59,719 bases of DNA from an uncultured bacterium (GCA_905215555.1 CAJMQU010000028.1:1-59719), one strand, 5' to 3'; positions 35,556 to 46,142 are shown, counted from the stretch's first letter. Notes: generated from the letters alone by a model not told the origin. Made by a program: numbers and translations.

Positions 35556-36932
35556 ATGAAGAATGCTTTTCTTATCACTTGCCTGCTTTTGGCAGTTACC
35601 TGTATGCAAGCGCAACAAATAGCTTTTCCCGGAGCTGAGGGATATGGTAAATGGACTGTTGGCGGCCGTGGTGGCCGTGTACTTACCGTGACTAATCTGA
35701 AAGACAGTGGTGAAGGCAGTTTCCGCGATGCGGTGGAGCAAACCGGGGCTCGTATAGTGGTCTTTGCCGTGGATGGAACCATTGGGCTAAAGTCTCCGCT
35801 TCGTATAAATAATGATAGTATTACTATCGCAGGACAATCTGCACCGGGTGACGGTATTTGTCTAAAAGATTATCCGCTAGTGGTAAATGCCAGCAATGTT
35901 ATCATACGTTATATACGTGTACGTGTGGGCGATCGATACCGTTTGGATAGTGACGGTGTGGGTGGTGGACGTTATGGACAGAAGAATGTGATTCTAGACC
36001 ATCTTTCTGTCAGTTGGAGCATTGATGAGTGTCTGTCTATTTATAAAACCGAGAATCTTACTGTACAATGGTGTTTGGTTGCCCATAGTCTCAACACCTC
36101 GGTTCATACAAAAGGAAGTCATGGCTTTGGAGGTATCTGGGGAGGATATAAGGCTACTTTCCATCATAATCTGCTGGCAAATCATGCAAGCCGCAATCCT
36201 CGTTTCTCTTCTGTAGATGGTACGAAATGGGTGGATTACCGTAATAATGTTGTGTATAACTGGGGATTCAAGACCGCTTATGGAGGTGGGCATCATGCTG
36301 AGATTAACATGGTGGATAATTATTATAAACCGGGACCGGCTTCACAACACCACCGTTTGCTTGACGTTGCAGAGGATGGGACAGGGCGTTATTATGTGGC
36401 AGGTAACGTGATGGCAGGTGATGATGCTGTGACACGTGATAACCATAGTGCCATAACAGATTGTGCCGGAAAATGTTATATCCCCGGCAGAAAGAGTGCC
36501 GGACCGGATTCCGGAATTTCTCCCGAAGCTATTCCGAGTCAGGGTGAAGAATGTGCATCCTGCTTGGTCGACTCCCCTTTCCCGAGTGAACCGATTCATG
36601 AAGATACACCTGCTGTTGCTTATCAACGGATTTTGGAATCTGTGGGATGTAGTTTCTCACGGGATAGCTATGATCGTGAGGTCTTGCGTCAGGTAAAGGA
36701 GGGGATTGGCACATTCGGTACAAACGGTATTATCAACTCACAGGAGGAGGTAGGTGGCTGGCCCGTTTTGAAAGCAGGGAAAGCATTGAAAGACAGTGAT
36801 GGAGACGGTATGCCCGATGTTTGGGAAAGTAAGCATGGCTTAAATCCGAAAAGCGCTTCTGACGCATCTGCTTATACATTGGATGGGAATTATACCAATA
36901 TTGAAGTTTATTTGAATAGTTTGTGCCGGTAA
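35556..36932 (+). CDS. PL1-family pectate lyase
   Basis: A 458-residue secreted beta-helix lyase cleaving polygalacturonate. Signal peptide to about residue 20 (MQAQ). PL1 landmarks: AFPGAEGYGKWTVGGRGG, TITIAGQSAPGDG-like core, ILDHLSVSWSIDECLSIY and NHASRNPRFSS with the conserved arginine. A calcium-binding tail KDSDGDGMPDVWESKHGLNP (about 411-430) is common in Bacteroides pectinases. It sits between susD and the decayed gene pair. No RhaR-type site precedes it, so it probably depends on read-through. Confidence 0.88.
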   Translation: MKNAFLITCLLLAVTCMQAQQIAFPGAEGYGKWTVGGRGGRVLTVTNLKDSGEGSFRDAVEQTGARIVVFAVDGTIGLKSPLRINNDSITIAGQSAPGDGICLKDYPLVVNASNVIIRYIRVRVGDRYRLDSDGVGGGRYGQKNVILDHLSVSWSIDECLSIYKTENLTVQWCLVAHSLNTSVHTKGSHGFGGIWGGYKATFHHNLLANHASRNPRFSSVDGTKWVDYRNNVVYNWGFKTAYGGGHHAEINMVDNYYKPGPASQHHRLLDVAEDGTGRYYVAGNVMAGDDAVTRDNHSAITDCAGKCYIPGRKSAGPDSGISPEAIPSQGEECASCLVDSPFPSEPIHEDTPAVAYQRILESVGCSFSRDSYDREVLRQVKEGIGTFGTNGIINSQEEVGGWPVLKAGKALKDSDGDGMPDVWESKHGLNPKSASDASAYTLDGNYTNIEVYLNSLCR

Positions 36933-37018
36933 TATCTGTTTTTATTTACTGTAGAGTTTGCATTCAATAGTAAGCCTTTTAATGACTTATTGTTTAATTA
37001 TTAATCAAAAAAATCACT

Positions 37019-37987
37019 ATAAAGATTTACTTTATCCGGATTGTCCTAGTTCTGTTGATGACCTGTTTGAGTACAAATATTCAAAGTAAGGGAATACCGG
37101 ATTTTTTTTGGATGAAACAGGTTGATGCTGTATCTTATCCTGCACAACAAACTGTATATAATGTTGCGGATTATGGTACTAAAGGTGATGCTATATGTAT
37201 GAATACCAAGGCTATTCAGAAAGCAATTGATGAAGCTGAACAAGCCGGAGGTGGAATGGTCGTATTTTCTCCTGGTATTTATCTTACTGGTTCCTTGTTT
37301 GTGGGTAATAATGTAAATCTTCATATTTCCAAGGGAGTCACCTTGGTGGGTTCTCAAGATATAGTTGATTATAAGAAGATTGATATCCATATAGCAGGTA
37401 TAGAGATGGAATGGCCTTCTGCACTGATAAATATCATTGGTAAGAAAAATGCTGCTATCTAGTGACGGGCTTCGGGTGAATCGTCCTTGTCAATATGTGG
37501 TAATTCGTGATTGTATAGCAGGTTCGGGAGGAGGAATGTTTACTTGTGGTAGTGAGACTTCGGGAGGAATTCGTGTACCTTTTATTGTTAATCAGCCAGG
37601 TAAAGTTCCGGTTCAGACATTGAATAATATTATTTATTTTCCAGATGTAATGCCTACATTGACAACGGTGGCTAATGCAATGAATAAGTTACCTCAAACA
37701 TTAAATGGTATAAATATCTTTCCTTTATTTTATGGTAAACAGATGAATACGGACAATCTTTGCTATATTGAGAATTTCCCGGCAAGCAACGTGCAGCACG
37801 TAAGGGTGATTGGAAAGTGGTTACTATTAACAAAGACGCTCCTTTGGAATTGTATAATATAAAAGAGGATATGACTGAATCTGTGAATCTAGCTGATAAA
37901 TATCCTGAAATGGTGGCTGCTTTTGAGAAAGAGATGAGAAGAATGCGTGTGCCTACTTCTAACTGACCGTTGCTTGGTGAATTTTGA
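37019..37987 (+). pseudogene. Decayed GH28-sulfatase chimera
   Basis: A broken copy of the gene pair at 27102-29974. The start codon has become ATA (37019-37021, then KIYF matching MKNYF). The N-terminal GH28 part runs to a stop after KKNAAI (about 37462). It then jumps to the GH28 segment SDGLRVNRPCQ, and at GGIR switches directly into the sulfatase segment GGIRVPFIVNQPGK. A one-base deletion near 37760 shifts the sulfatase frame, and a Trp codon near the end has become TGA. The two internal deletions join short matching sequences. It cannot make either enzyme. Confidence 0.92.
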
Positions 37988-38140
37988 TTATTCAGTGAAT
38001 TTTGACTTTTCAAGAAAGGGTATGCTTCAGAACGTCATTTCTTGTGACATTTTCAGTCTGGTTATATGTATGAATCATTAAGAATGTCAGTACGAAATAT
38101 GTCTTTAATGATAAAAAATAAGCCTTTTTATTAAGGAAAG

Positions 38141-38204
38141 TCAAAAGCGAAAGTATTTCAGTCAAAATAGATATAATGTAGATTAATCATGTATTCTATT
38201 TTTG
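38141..38204 (+). promoter_or_regulatory. RhaR-type operator and promoter of the second susC
   Basis: TCAAAA at 38141-38146 and 38162-38167 (21 bp apart), 29 bp, then TATTTTTG at 38197-38204. The leader from here to the ATG at 38286 is almost identical to that of the first susC. Confidence 0.75.
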
Positions 38205-38285
38205 TGATCAGAATAATGTGTTCGATAACGGTTGCGCATTCTGTTGAACTTAAATTTATTTATTAATCAATTATATTAATAATCT

Positions 38286-41200
38286 ATGAGAATCATACAC
38301 ACAAAAATGTGCTTATTAATGCTTCTGTTAATAAGCTTTCCTTTAGGTATTTGGGCTCAAAACAAAACTGTTACAGGAGTAGTGGTTGATGTGCAGGGCG
38401 AATCAATTATTGGTGCTAACGTCCTTGTCAAAGGGACGGTAAATGGAGTAATTACCGATATCAATGGTAAATTCACACTAAATCAGGTTGCTGCTGATGC
38501 TACTCTTCAAATCAGTTTCATTGGATATAAAGAACAGACGATTGATTTGAAAGGCAAGTCGAACATTAGAGTTGTGATGCAGGAAGACACGGAAATGTTG
38601 GATGAAGTTGTAGTAGTCGGATATGGCGTTCAAAAGAAATCGGATGTTACGGGTGCCATGATTAGTGTTAGTTCAGAAGAACTAACTTCGCGTCCTGTAT
38701 CAAATGCTTTTGAAGCTATGCAAGGAAAGGCGGCCGGAGTAGATATTACAAGTAATGAACGACCTGGTGAAATTGGTACTATTAATATACGGGGTGTACG
38801 TTCACTGAGTGCAAGCAATACTCCTTTGTATGTAGTAGATGGAATTCCTTTGATGTCTACAAGTGGTATTGAGACCTTGAATCCTAATGATATAGAATCT
38901 ATTGATATATTGAAAGATGCATCTGCGACAGCTATTTATGGTTCACGTGGTGCCAATGGTGTAATTTTAGTAACAACCAAACAGGGTAAAGAAGGTAAGA
39001 TGACACTCAATTATTCCGGTACGGTTACTGCAGAAACATTACAGGATCATTCGAAGATGATGAACTCTGCGGAATATATCGAATGGCGTCGTTGGTCTTA
39101 TTATTACTTGAACCCGTCTAAATATCCTAGAGCTGACCAGCCTACTAAGGAAAATGATTATGAGATATTTTTGGGAGCTACTGACCCGACTGCTTGGAAA
39201 AATATAGAAAAGGGCTGGGCCGGAGGAAGCTGGGACGGTTCCAAAGTTGCTACAACCGACTGGTGTGATATGGTATCCCAAACCGGTATAACGCATGAGC
39301 ATACACTTAGTGCTAGCGGAGGTACTGATAAGATAAAAGGATATGCATCCATTGGTTATTTGGATAATGAAGGTACTGTAAAAGGGCAATCTTATACTCG
39401 CTATACAACTAAAATAAGTTTGGATTTGAAACCGACTGCCTGGTTTAGTATGGGATTGAATGTTAACGGTACATTTAGTGAGCAGCAATACGGTTCGTCT
39501 GCTACTACAACAGGTTCCTTGTTGAAGAATCTTCCGGGAACATTGTATGCAGGTGCCACAAGTATGTTTCCTTATGCAGTTCCTTTTGATGAAGAAGGCA
39601 ATCGTATTGAATATCCGGGTGGTGATGATAAGGTGAAGAATGTGGCGGATGAGTGGAACCACAGCCAAAATGAACGTCGTATGTTTCGTGTCATCGGTAG
39701 TTTATTTGCACAGCTTGATTTAGGAGAAATCTATTCTCCATTCAAAGGACTGAAATATCGTTTTAGCTTCGGACCTGATTTTCGACACTATAGAAATGGT
39801 ACTTTCCGCGATGAAGAGTCTTTAAGCAGTGAAGGTAAGAACCGTGCTTCTTTAAGCAATCAGTCTGATTTCTCATGGACACTGGACAACCTGCTATATT
39901 ATGATAAAGAAATCGGCAAGCACTCTTTCGGGGTAACCTTGCTTCAAAGTGCTACCAAGTATCATTATGAGTCATCATCTATGGCAGCGGAGGGTATTCC
40001 TTTGAATAGTGCCAAATGGAATGCGCTGTCAAAAGAAAACATATCTTTATTGGATGATTGGAATAGTTCGTTGACTGAAAAGCAGTTACTTTCTTATATG
40101 TTTCGTTTGAATTATGACTATCACAATCGATATTTATTGACCATTTCGGGGCGTTGGGACGGTGCGTCTCAGTTGGCTGATGGCAATAAATGGGCATTTT
40201 TTCCCAGTGCAGCTTTAGGTTGGCGTATTGATCAGGAAGCATTTATGGAAAATATTAATTGGATTAATCAGTTGAAATTGCGCATAGGTTTCGGTACTAC
40301 AGGTAATTCCGCTATCTCTCCTTATCAGACCAAAGGGGCGATTGTGCCTTTCTATTATCCATTTGGTAGCAGTCTTGTTCCGGGATTTGCTGCCTCCGAG
40401 CCGTTAACTGGGAAGACGGTGACCTTGGCCAATCAAGATTTGGGTTGGGAGAAGACCACTCAATATAATATAGGAATTGATTACTCTTTATTGAAGGGCA
40501 GAATTTCCGGAGTACTTGATTTTTATACTTCTCATACAACAGACTTATTAATGAATATGAGTATTCCTTCATTGAATGGTTATACACAATCTTATGCTAA
40601 TGTTGGTGAGACTTCAAATGTCGGTGTTGATATTACACTGAACACGGTGAATATTAAGACTCGTGATTTTGAATGGAGGACCTCTCTTAATGCTGCCTGG
40701 CAGAAAGATAAAGTTGAAGAACTGGCAAACGGTAAAGAAGATGATATCGTAAATAATTGGTTCATTGGTCAAGCACTGGGAGTGATTTATGGATATGAGT
40801 CAGGCGGGCTGTGGAAAGAGGAAGATGTAGAATTGATGGAAGAATATAACAAGAAAGGTCATTTTTTTCAGGTTGGTATGGCTAGACCGGTCGATCAGAA
40901 TGGGGATAAAAAGATAGATCCGAATGATGACCGTGTAGTTATCGGTCATACTCGTCCGCGGTGGACATTGGGTATGAACAATACATTTTATTACAAAAAC
41001 TTTGAGCTTTCTGTTATGCTGTATGGGCGCTTCGATTATATGGTTGACACGGGCGGAGAATGGCAAGGAGGCCGTTATATGCAAAGGTCTATAAACTACT
41101 ATAACGAAAATAATAAGAATGCCGATTATCAGAAACCCATCTACAATATTGGTGGTGGTGATCCCTACTATCGTATTCTGGGCTATAAAAAAGGATCATT

Positions 41201-41408
41201 TCTGAAAGTACGTAATATATCTTTGGGATATACATTCCCGCAATCTCTTATCAAGAAATGGAATCTTTCCAACTTAAAAGTCTTTGTGCAGGCCAAGAAT
41301 CCTGGGCAAATATTCTCTACGATTGATTTTCTTGAGCTGGATGCTTCACAGTCGTATACATCTACTTGGAATCGTGGTTTCACGGTGGGGCTGAATGTTG
41401 GATTTTAA
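38286..41408 (+). CDS. susC: SusC-like TonB-dependent transporter 2
   Basis: A 1040-residue outer-membrane transporter with the same signal peptide as SusC 1 (MRI-HTKMCLLMLLLIS) but a different body. Carboxypeptidase-like domain about 25-110, TonB-box region MLDEVVVVGYGVQKK, plug with PLYVVDGIPL and ATAIYGSRGANGVILVTTK, and a barrel ending in VGLNVGF. susD 2 follows 23 bp later. The pair probably imports a different pectin or RG fragment than pair 1. Confidence 0.95.
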   Translation: MRIIHTKMCLLMLLLISFPLGIWAQNKTVTGVVVDVQGESIIGANVLVKGTVNGVITDINGKFTLNQVAADATLQISFIGYKEQTIDLKGKSNIRVVMQEDTEMLDEVVVVGYGVQKKSDVTGAMISVSSEELTSRPVSNAFEAMQGKAAGVDITSNERPGEIGTINIRGVRSLSASNTPLYVVDGIPLMSTSGIETLNPNDIESIDILKDASATAIYGSRGANGVILVTTKQGKEGKMTLNYSGTVTAETLQDHSKMMNSAEYIEWRRWSYYYLNPSKYPRADQPTKENDYEIFLGATDPTAWKNIEKGWAGGSWDGSKVATTDWCDMVSQTGITHEHTLSASGGTDKIKGYASIGYLDNEGTVKGQSYTRYTTKISLDLKPTAWFSMGLNVNGTFSEQQYGSSATTTGSLLKNLPGTLYAGATSMFPYAVPFDEEGNRIEYPGGDDKVKNVADEWNHSQNERRMFRVIGSLFAQLDLGEIYSPFKGLKYRFSFGPDFRHYRNGTFRDEESLSSEGKNRASLSNQSDFSWTLDNLLYYDKEIGKHSFGVTLLQSATKYHYESSSMAAEGIPLNSAKWNALSKENISLLDDWNSSLTEKQLLSYMFRLNYDYHNRYLLTISGRWDGASQLADGNKWAFFPSAALGWRIDQEAFMENINWINQLKLRIGFGTTGNSAISPYQTKGAIVPFYYPFGSSLVPGFAASEPLTGKTVTLANQDLGWEKTTQYNIGIDYSLLKGRISGVLDFYTSHTTDLLMNMSIPSLNGYTQSYANVGETSNVGVDITLNTVNIKTRDFEWRTSLNAAWQKDKVEELANGKEDDIVNNWFIGQALGVIYGYESGGLWKEEDVELMEEYNKKGHFFQVGMARPVDQNGDKKIDPNDDRVVIGHTRPRWTLGMNNTFYYKNFELSVMLYGRFDYMVDTGGEWQGGRYMQRSINYYNENNKNADYQKPIYNIGGGDPYYRILGYKKGSFLKVRNISLGYTFPQSLIKKWNLSNLKVFVQAKNPGQIFSTIDFLELDASQSYTSTWNRGFTVGLNVGF

Positions 41409-41431
41409 ATTACTAAGAAAGGAATATAATT

Positions 41432-43381
41432 ATGAAATTAGATAGAAAAATATTATTAGGATTATCATTCTTAGCATTAGGAATGTCGGGTATTTCTTGT
41501 GCAGGTTTCTTGGATGAGAAACTTACCACACAGCAAAATACGGATTACTTTGATACTCCGGAAGGTATTGACAGGCTGGAAGTAAGTCTTTACTATAATT
41601 TGCGGTTTCATTTTGCTAAGGAGTATGCTTGTGCAACAACAAACTCCGGAACTGATGAATTTCGTGTAGGAGGTGATGGCTCTAATGCTTCTTGGAATAA
41701 TTATGATGGAAATTTGCAGTCTCAAGTAGTCAGTAATTCCACCAAGATGGAGGAAGTTTGGGATGGGATGTACAATGGGATAAATAATGCAAATCTTCTA
41801 CTCAGTAAAGTAACGCTGGATAGTTATAAAGGTAGCAATAAAAACCTTTACATCGGTGAAGCTCATTTCTTGCGTGGTTTAAATTATTTTAAACTGGTTT
41901 CTCAATATGGTGGGGTACCGTTGAAGTTGACACCCAGCGTTTCTCCTGAACGTGAATTTACCCGTGCTACAGCCGAAGCTACTTATTTACAGGTTATTGA
42001 CGACTTAAAAACGGCTTATGACTATCTGCCGTCTACTGCATCCGCTGTTGGAAAGATGACAAAAGATGCTGCTGCGCATTTTTTGGCTAAAGCTTATTTG
42101 TCTCGTGCTAGCGAAATCAATGATAGCTGGAATGGGGCGACGAAAACAGCTGATTTGGCTGAGGCTTTGAGGTTGGCGCAAGAAGTGATTGCTCATCGCC
42201 AGTTGGCTGCCAATTATGCTGATTTATGGAATTATACAGAACCCAACGGTGCAAATGAACAATTGGATGAGATATTGTTGGCAGCCCAGTTCTCTTCGGA
42301 TAAATCTACAGAAGGGGCTAGCGGAAATCAGTGTCATCTCTATTATGTTTCAGTATATAAGGATTTGCCCTATATGCAGCGTGATATAGCTGGGGAAAGA
42401 GAATATCAACGTCTGAGAACAACATATTATATGTATAATATTTATGATATGGTGAATGATTCTCGTTTTTGGAAGAGCTTTAAAACAAAGTATGCAGTCA
42501 ATAATCCGGGGAAGGATGGCAAGTATGTACATGGAGACTTAGGTATCATGTATATTATCAATCGTCCAGGCGATACTCGTTTTGAAAATGTTCAGTTAAA
42601 GGAACAGGTTGTTTATGAAAAAACAGGGAAAACGGTTCCTACTGTGTTTGTTGCTTATCCGAAAAGTCAGAATGGTAAAGATGATGTGGCATTGTATGAT
42701 TATACCACCCGTTATTGCACACTCAATAAATTCATTGACGGTTCAAGAGATGCTCGGGATAGTAGAGTAGGGTATCGGGATGGTATTCTTGCCCGATTGG
42801 GTGAAACTTACCTGATTGCAGCGGAAGTTTTGATACGTCAGGAAAAATATGGTGATGCTTTAACATACATCAATAAACTTCGCCAGCGTGCAGCCTACAA
42901 GAGTGGGGAAGACCGTTCAGCTTATTGTGATGGCGGTGCGGCTTATAAAGAAGGTTCCCTAGGTTTTGTTGACAATGGCGTTAATTCATATTTTGCCGAA
43001 AACTCATATTATGAATCTAATAACATAGCTAAGACTACATCTGCTACAGTTCTTGATATTGAAGATATACGCAACTTGCCGGCCGAAGATGAGGCGGTTA
43101 TTCAGAAGCTGGGATATTCTTCTGATTACGACCGTATGTTGTGTCTTTTGTTGAATGAACGTTCACGCGAACTATGTGGGGAATTTTATCGTTGGGAAGA
43201 TCTGTCGAGAACTAAAACGTTGCTTGCACGTGCTAGAGCATACAATCCGGATGCTGCCTCAAATATTAACGAACGACATTATTTGCGTCCGATCCCTCAA
43301 ACTTATTTGGATGCAATTCAAAAGAATGGGCATTCATTGACCAATGAAGAGAAGAAAGCCCAGCAGAATCCCGGATATTGA
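41432..43381 (+). CDS. susD: SusD-like glycan-binding lipoprotein 2
   Basis: A 649-residue surface lipoprotein with lipobox GISC and N-terminus AGFLDEKLTTQQ. SusD helices include YIGEAHFLRGLNYFKLVSQYGGVPL and RLGETYLIAAEVLIRQEKYGDALTYINKLR; the C-terminus NERHYLRPIPQTYLDAIQ...QNPGY is the classic SusD ending. It would bind oligosaccharide at the surface over SusC 2. It is followed by a hairpin terminator. Confidence 0.94.
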   Translation: MKLDRKILLGLSFLALGMSGISCAGFLDEKLTTQQNTDYFDTPEGIDRLEVSLYYNLRFHFAKEYACATTNSGTDEFRVGGDGSNASWNNYDGNLQSQVVSNSTKMEEVWDGMYNGINNANLLLSKVTLDSYKGSNKNLYIGEAHFLRGLNYFKLVSQYGGVPLKLTPSVSPEREFTRATAEATYLQVIDDLKTAYDYLPSTASAVGKMTKDAAAHFLAKAYLSRASEINDSWNGATKTADLAEALRLAQEVIAHRQLAANYADLWNYTEPNGANEQLDEILLAAQFSSDKSTEGASGNQCHLYYVSVYKDLPYMQRDIAGEREYQRLRTTYYMYNIYDMVNDSRFWKSFKTKYAVNNPGKDGKYVHGDLGIMYIINRPGDTRFENVQLKEQVVYEKTGKTVPTVFVAYPKSQNGKDDVALYDYTTRYCTLNKFIDGSRDARDSRVGYRDGILARLGETYLIAAEVLIRQEKYGDALTYINKLRQRAAYKSGEDRSAYCDGGAAYKEGSLGFVDNGVNSYFAENSYYESNNIAKTTSATVLDIEDIRNLPAEDEAVIQKLGYSSDYDRMLCLLLNERSRELCGEFYRWEDLSRTKTLLARARAYNPDAASNINERHYLRPIPQTYLDAIQKNGHSLTNEEKKAQQNPGY

Positions 43382-43401
43382 TAAATGAATATTTTTAAAA
43401 T

Positions 43402-43445
43402 AAGAAAGGCGGATATTCTTTAGAATGTACGCCTTTCTTGTCATA
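43402..43445 (+). terminator. Terminator after the second susD
   Basis: A 10-bp stem (aagaaaggcg at 43402-43411, cgcctttctt at 43430-43439) ends the SusC/D 2 transcript. It closely resembles the hairpin after the first susD. Confidence 0.75.
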
Positions 43446-43608
43446 TTATTGGGAGACTGCTAATGTAATATACCTATTAATAGCGATTGCGGCGTATACT
43501 CCTATCGAATACCCTGATAAAGAATTTACCTGCATATAGCGATTGTTTTGCTTTCAGTTTATAGAGACCTTTGCGGTGATTTATTAACTGCATAAAACTC
43601 TTTGTAAA

Positions 43609-45987
43609 TTGAAAGCAAATATAAAAAAACTCACCTTACTTCTTGTCTTGATATTTTCTTCATTATCAGTCTATTCACAAGACAAGGCTATGGTTTCCGG
43701 CAAGATACTGTCTACCGAGAAAGAAATCGTTGATTTTGCGACTGTCTATCTGAAAGGAACCGGTTATGGAGGTATCACCAACCAAGAGGGTATCTATCAC
43801 ATAAAAGCTCCGGCGGGTAATTATACATTGGTAGTGTCTGCCGTGGGGTATAAGACGGTAGAGAAGCAAGTGAAGCTGGTGGCAGGGGAGAGAGTGAAAC
43901 AGAATCTCACGATCACTCCGGAAACACAGCAACTGGATGAAGTGACGATTGTCTCTACGGGTGTGACCCGCTTGAAACGCTCCGCTTTCAATGCAGTGGC
44001 TGTCGATACAAAAGAGTTGCAGAACACAACGAAGAACCTGAGCGATGCCTTGACCAAGGCGCCGGGTATGAAGCTTCGTGAGTCTGGCGGTGTGGGTTCG
44101 GATATGCAACTTATGCTGGACGGATTCAGCGGAAAACATGTGAAGGTGTTCATCGATGGTGTTCCGCAGGAAGGCGTGGGAAGTTCGTTCGGGCTGAACA
44201 ATATACCGGTGAACTTTGCCGACCGGATTGAAATCTATAAAGGCGTAGTACCTGTAGGGTTTGGTACGGATGCCATTGGCGGCGTCATCAATATTGTTAC
44301 CAACAAGAAACGTCGCCGCTGGTTTCTGGACGCATCCTATTCTTATGGTTCGTTCAACACCCATAAATCCTACGTCAACTTCGGGCAGACTTTCAAGAAC
44401 GGCTTCACGTACGAAATCAATGCCTTTCAAAATTATTCGGATAATGACTACCATGTATATGCTCCGGTGGAAGATTTCGAGACGGGAAGGATAGATAAGG
44501 ACAAGAAAGTGCGCGTGAAGCACTTTAATGATACATACCATAACGAAGCTGTCATCGGAAAGTTAGGGGTTGTAGACAAGTCATGGGCAGATCGTCTGAT
44601 GTTCGGTTTCACCTATTCCAATATGTATAAGGACATACAGACCGGTGTGCGGCAGGAAATCGTGTACGGACAGAAACATCGCAAAGGGCATTCGCTGATG
44701 CCTTCGTTGGAATACTATAAGCGCGACTTGTTTACTAAAGGGCTGGATGTGGCGCTGACTGCCAACTATAACAAGAATGCGACTACCAATGTGGACACTG
44801 CATCCTATAAATACAATTGGTATGGAGAAAAGGCCCGTTTGAACTCACCCGGTGAGCAGTCGTACCAGCATTCACGGTCCGATAATAATAACTGGAACGG
44901 TACGCTGACCGTGAACTACCGCATTGATAAGGCGCAAATGCTGACTTTCAACCATGTGCTGAATGCTTTCACGCGTTCCAACACTTCGCTGCTTGCCAAA
45001 GAGGCACAGTCGGATGCCATTGATAAGGAGACCCGCAAGAATATCTCCGGTTTGTCCTATCGCCTGATGCCGTCCGAAGATTGGAACTTCTCCGTGTTCG
45101 GAAAATACTATCAACAGTTTGTGGCGGGGCCGATTGCCACAAACAGCAATCAAGGTGAATATGTGCGTACTACCCGTGACGTCAGTTCTCTGGGCTACGG
45201 TGTGGCCGGTACCTACTTTATATTACCCGGCTTGCAGGTGAAGCTCTCTTATGAGAAGGCTTATCGCCTGCCCACTATCGAGGAAATGTTTGGTAACGAG
45301 GACCTGGAAATGGGCGATATCGGCATCAAACCGGAAAACAGTAACAATGTGAACCTGAACCTCAGCTATAACAAGATGTTCGGAAAACATTCCGTATATG
45401 TGGAAGGTGGTCTGATATACCGCAATACGGAAGATTATATCCAGCGTAACATTACGGACTTGAGTGGAGGTAAATCTGCCGCCACTTACGTCAACTATGG
45501 CAAGGTGCTGACCAAAGGTTATAACATCTCCGCCCGCTATGGTTTCGGAAGATGGCTGAGTGTCGGTGGAAACTTTACGCAGATGAATGTGCGTGATAAT
45601 ATGAAGACTTCCATCTCTAGCAGTGCGGCAAACCTTGCTTATAAAGAACGTATGCCGAACCTGCCTTATATGTTTGCCGATTCGGATGTGACATTCTATT
45701 GGCGTAATCTCTGGAAGAAGGGTAATACGCTGACTGTATCTTACGACAACCAGTATTTGCACAGCTTTACTTATTATTCGTCCAACATCGGGTCGAATAA
45801 AGGGGATTATGTAGTCCCCAACCAGTTCTCGCACAATCTGGCCCTTTCTTACAGTCTCCGTAACGGCCGCTACAACCTGTCGTTTGAGTGCCGCAACTTT
45901 ACGGACGAGAAACTGTATGACAACTTCAGCCTCCAGAAAGCCGGACGGGCATTCTACGGAAAGGTGCGTGTGTACTTCGGAAATTAA
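43609..45987 (+). CDS. xusA: TonB-dependent receptor, XusA-like
   Basis: A 792-residue outer-membrane receptor. Signal peptide to about residue 24 (VYSQ), a carboxypeptidase-like domain (about 28-105), a plug (LMLDGFSGKHVKVFIDGVPQEGVG, DRIEIYKGVVPVGFGTDAIGGVINIVTN) and a barrel. It is of siderophore/heme size rather than SusC size. The start appears to be TTG at 43609, as no in-frame ATG precedes the signal peptide. It is followed by DUF4374 and PepSY genes, the arrangement I know as xusABC for xenosiderophore uptake. Ligand here is inferred. Confidence 0.82.
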   Translation: MKANIKKLTLLLVLIFSSLSVYSQDKAMVSGKILSTEKEIVDFATVYLKGTGYGGITNQEGIYHIKAPAGNYTLVVSAVGYKTVEKQVKLVAGERVKQNLTITPETQQLDEVTIVSTGVTRLKRSAFNAVAVDTKELQNTTKNLSDALTKAPGMKLRESGGVGSDMQLMLDGFSGKHVKVFIDGVPQEGVGSSFGLNNIPVNFADRIEIYKGVVPVGFGTDAIGGVINIVTNKKRRRWFLDASYSYGSFNTHKSYVNFGQTFKNGFTYEINAFQNYSDNDYHVYAPVEDFETGRIDKDKKVRVKHFNDTYHNEAVIGKLGVVDKSWADRLMFGFTYSNMYKDIQTGVRQEIVYGQKHRKGHSLMPSLEYYKRDLFTKGLDVALTANYNKNATTNVDTASYKYNWYGEKARLNSPGEQSYQHSRSDNNNWNGTLTVNYRIDKAQMLTFNHVLNAFTRSNTSLLAKEAQSDAIDKETRKNISGLSYRLMPSEDWNFSVFGKYYQQFVAGPIATNSNQGEYVRTTRDVSSLGYGVAGTYFILPGLQVKLSYEKAYRLPTIEEMFGNEDLEMGDIGIKPENSNNVNLNLSYNKMFGKHSVYVEGGLIYRNTEDYIQRNITDLSGGKSAATYVNYGKVLTKGYNISARYGFGRWLSVGGNFTQMNVRDNMKTSISSSAANLAYKERMPNLPYMFADSDVTFYWRNLWKKGNTLTVSYDNQYLHSFTYYSSNIGSNKGDYVVPNQFSHNLALSYSLRNGRYNLSFECRNFTDEKLYDNFSLQKAGRAFYGKVRVYFGN

Positions 45988-46142
45988 TTAGGGATGATTG
46001 GTTGGATATATAACTTATTGGCGGGATGGATTCATATCCGCGCAAAAAAGAGTCTTTAGCCCGTGGTGGAGACTGCTTGCGTACAGTCAATTATAAGTTT
46101 ATGTTTGTATTACAGTGGTTTTTAAAAAAAGTGTGTGTCTCA

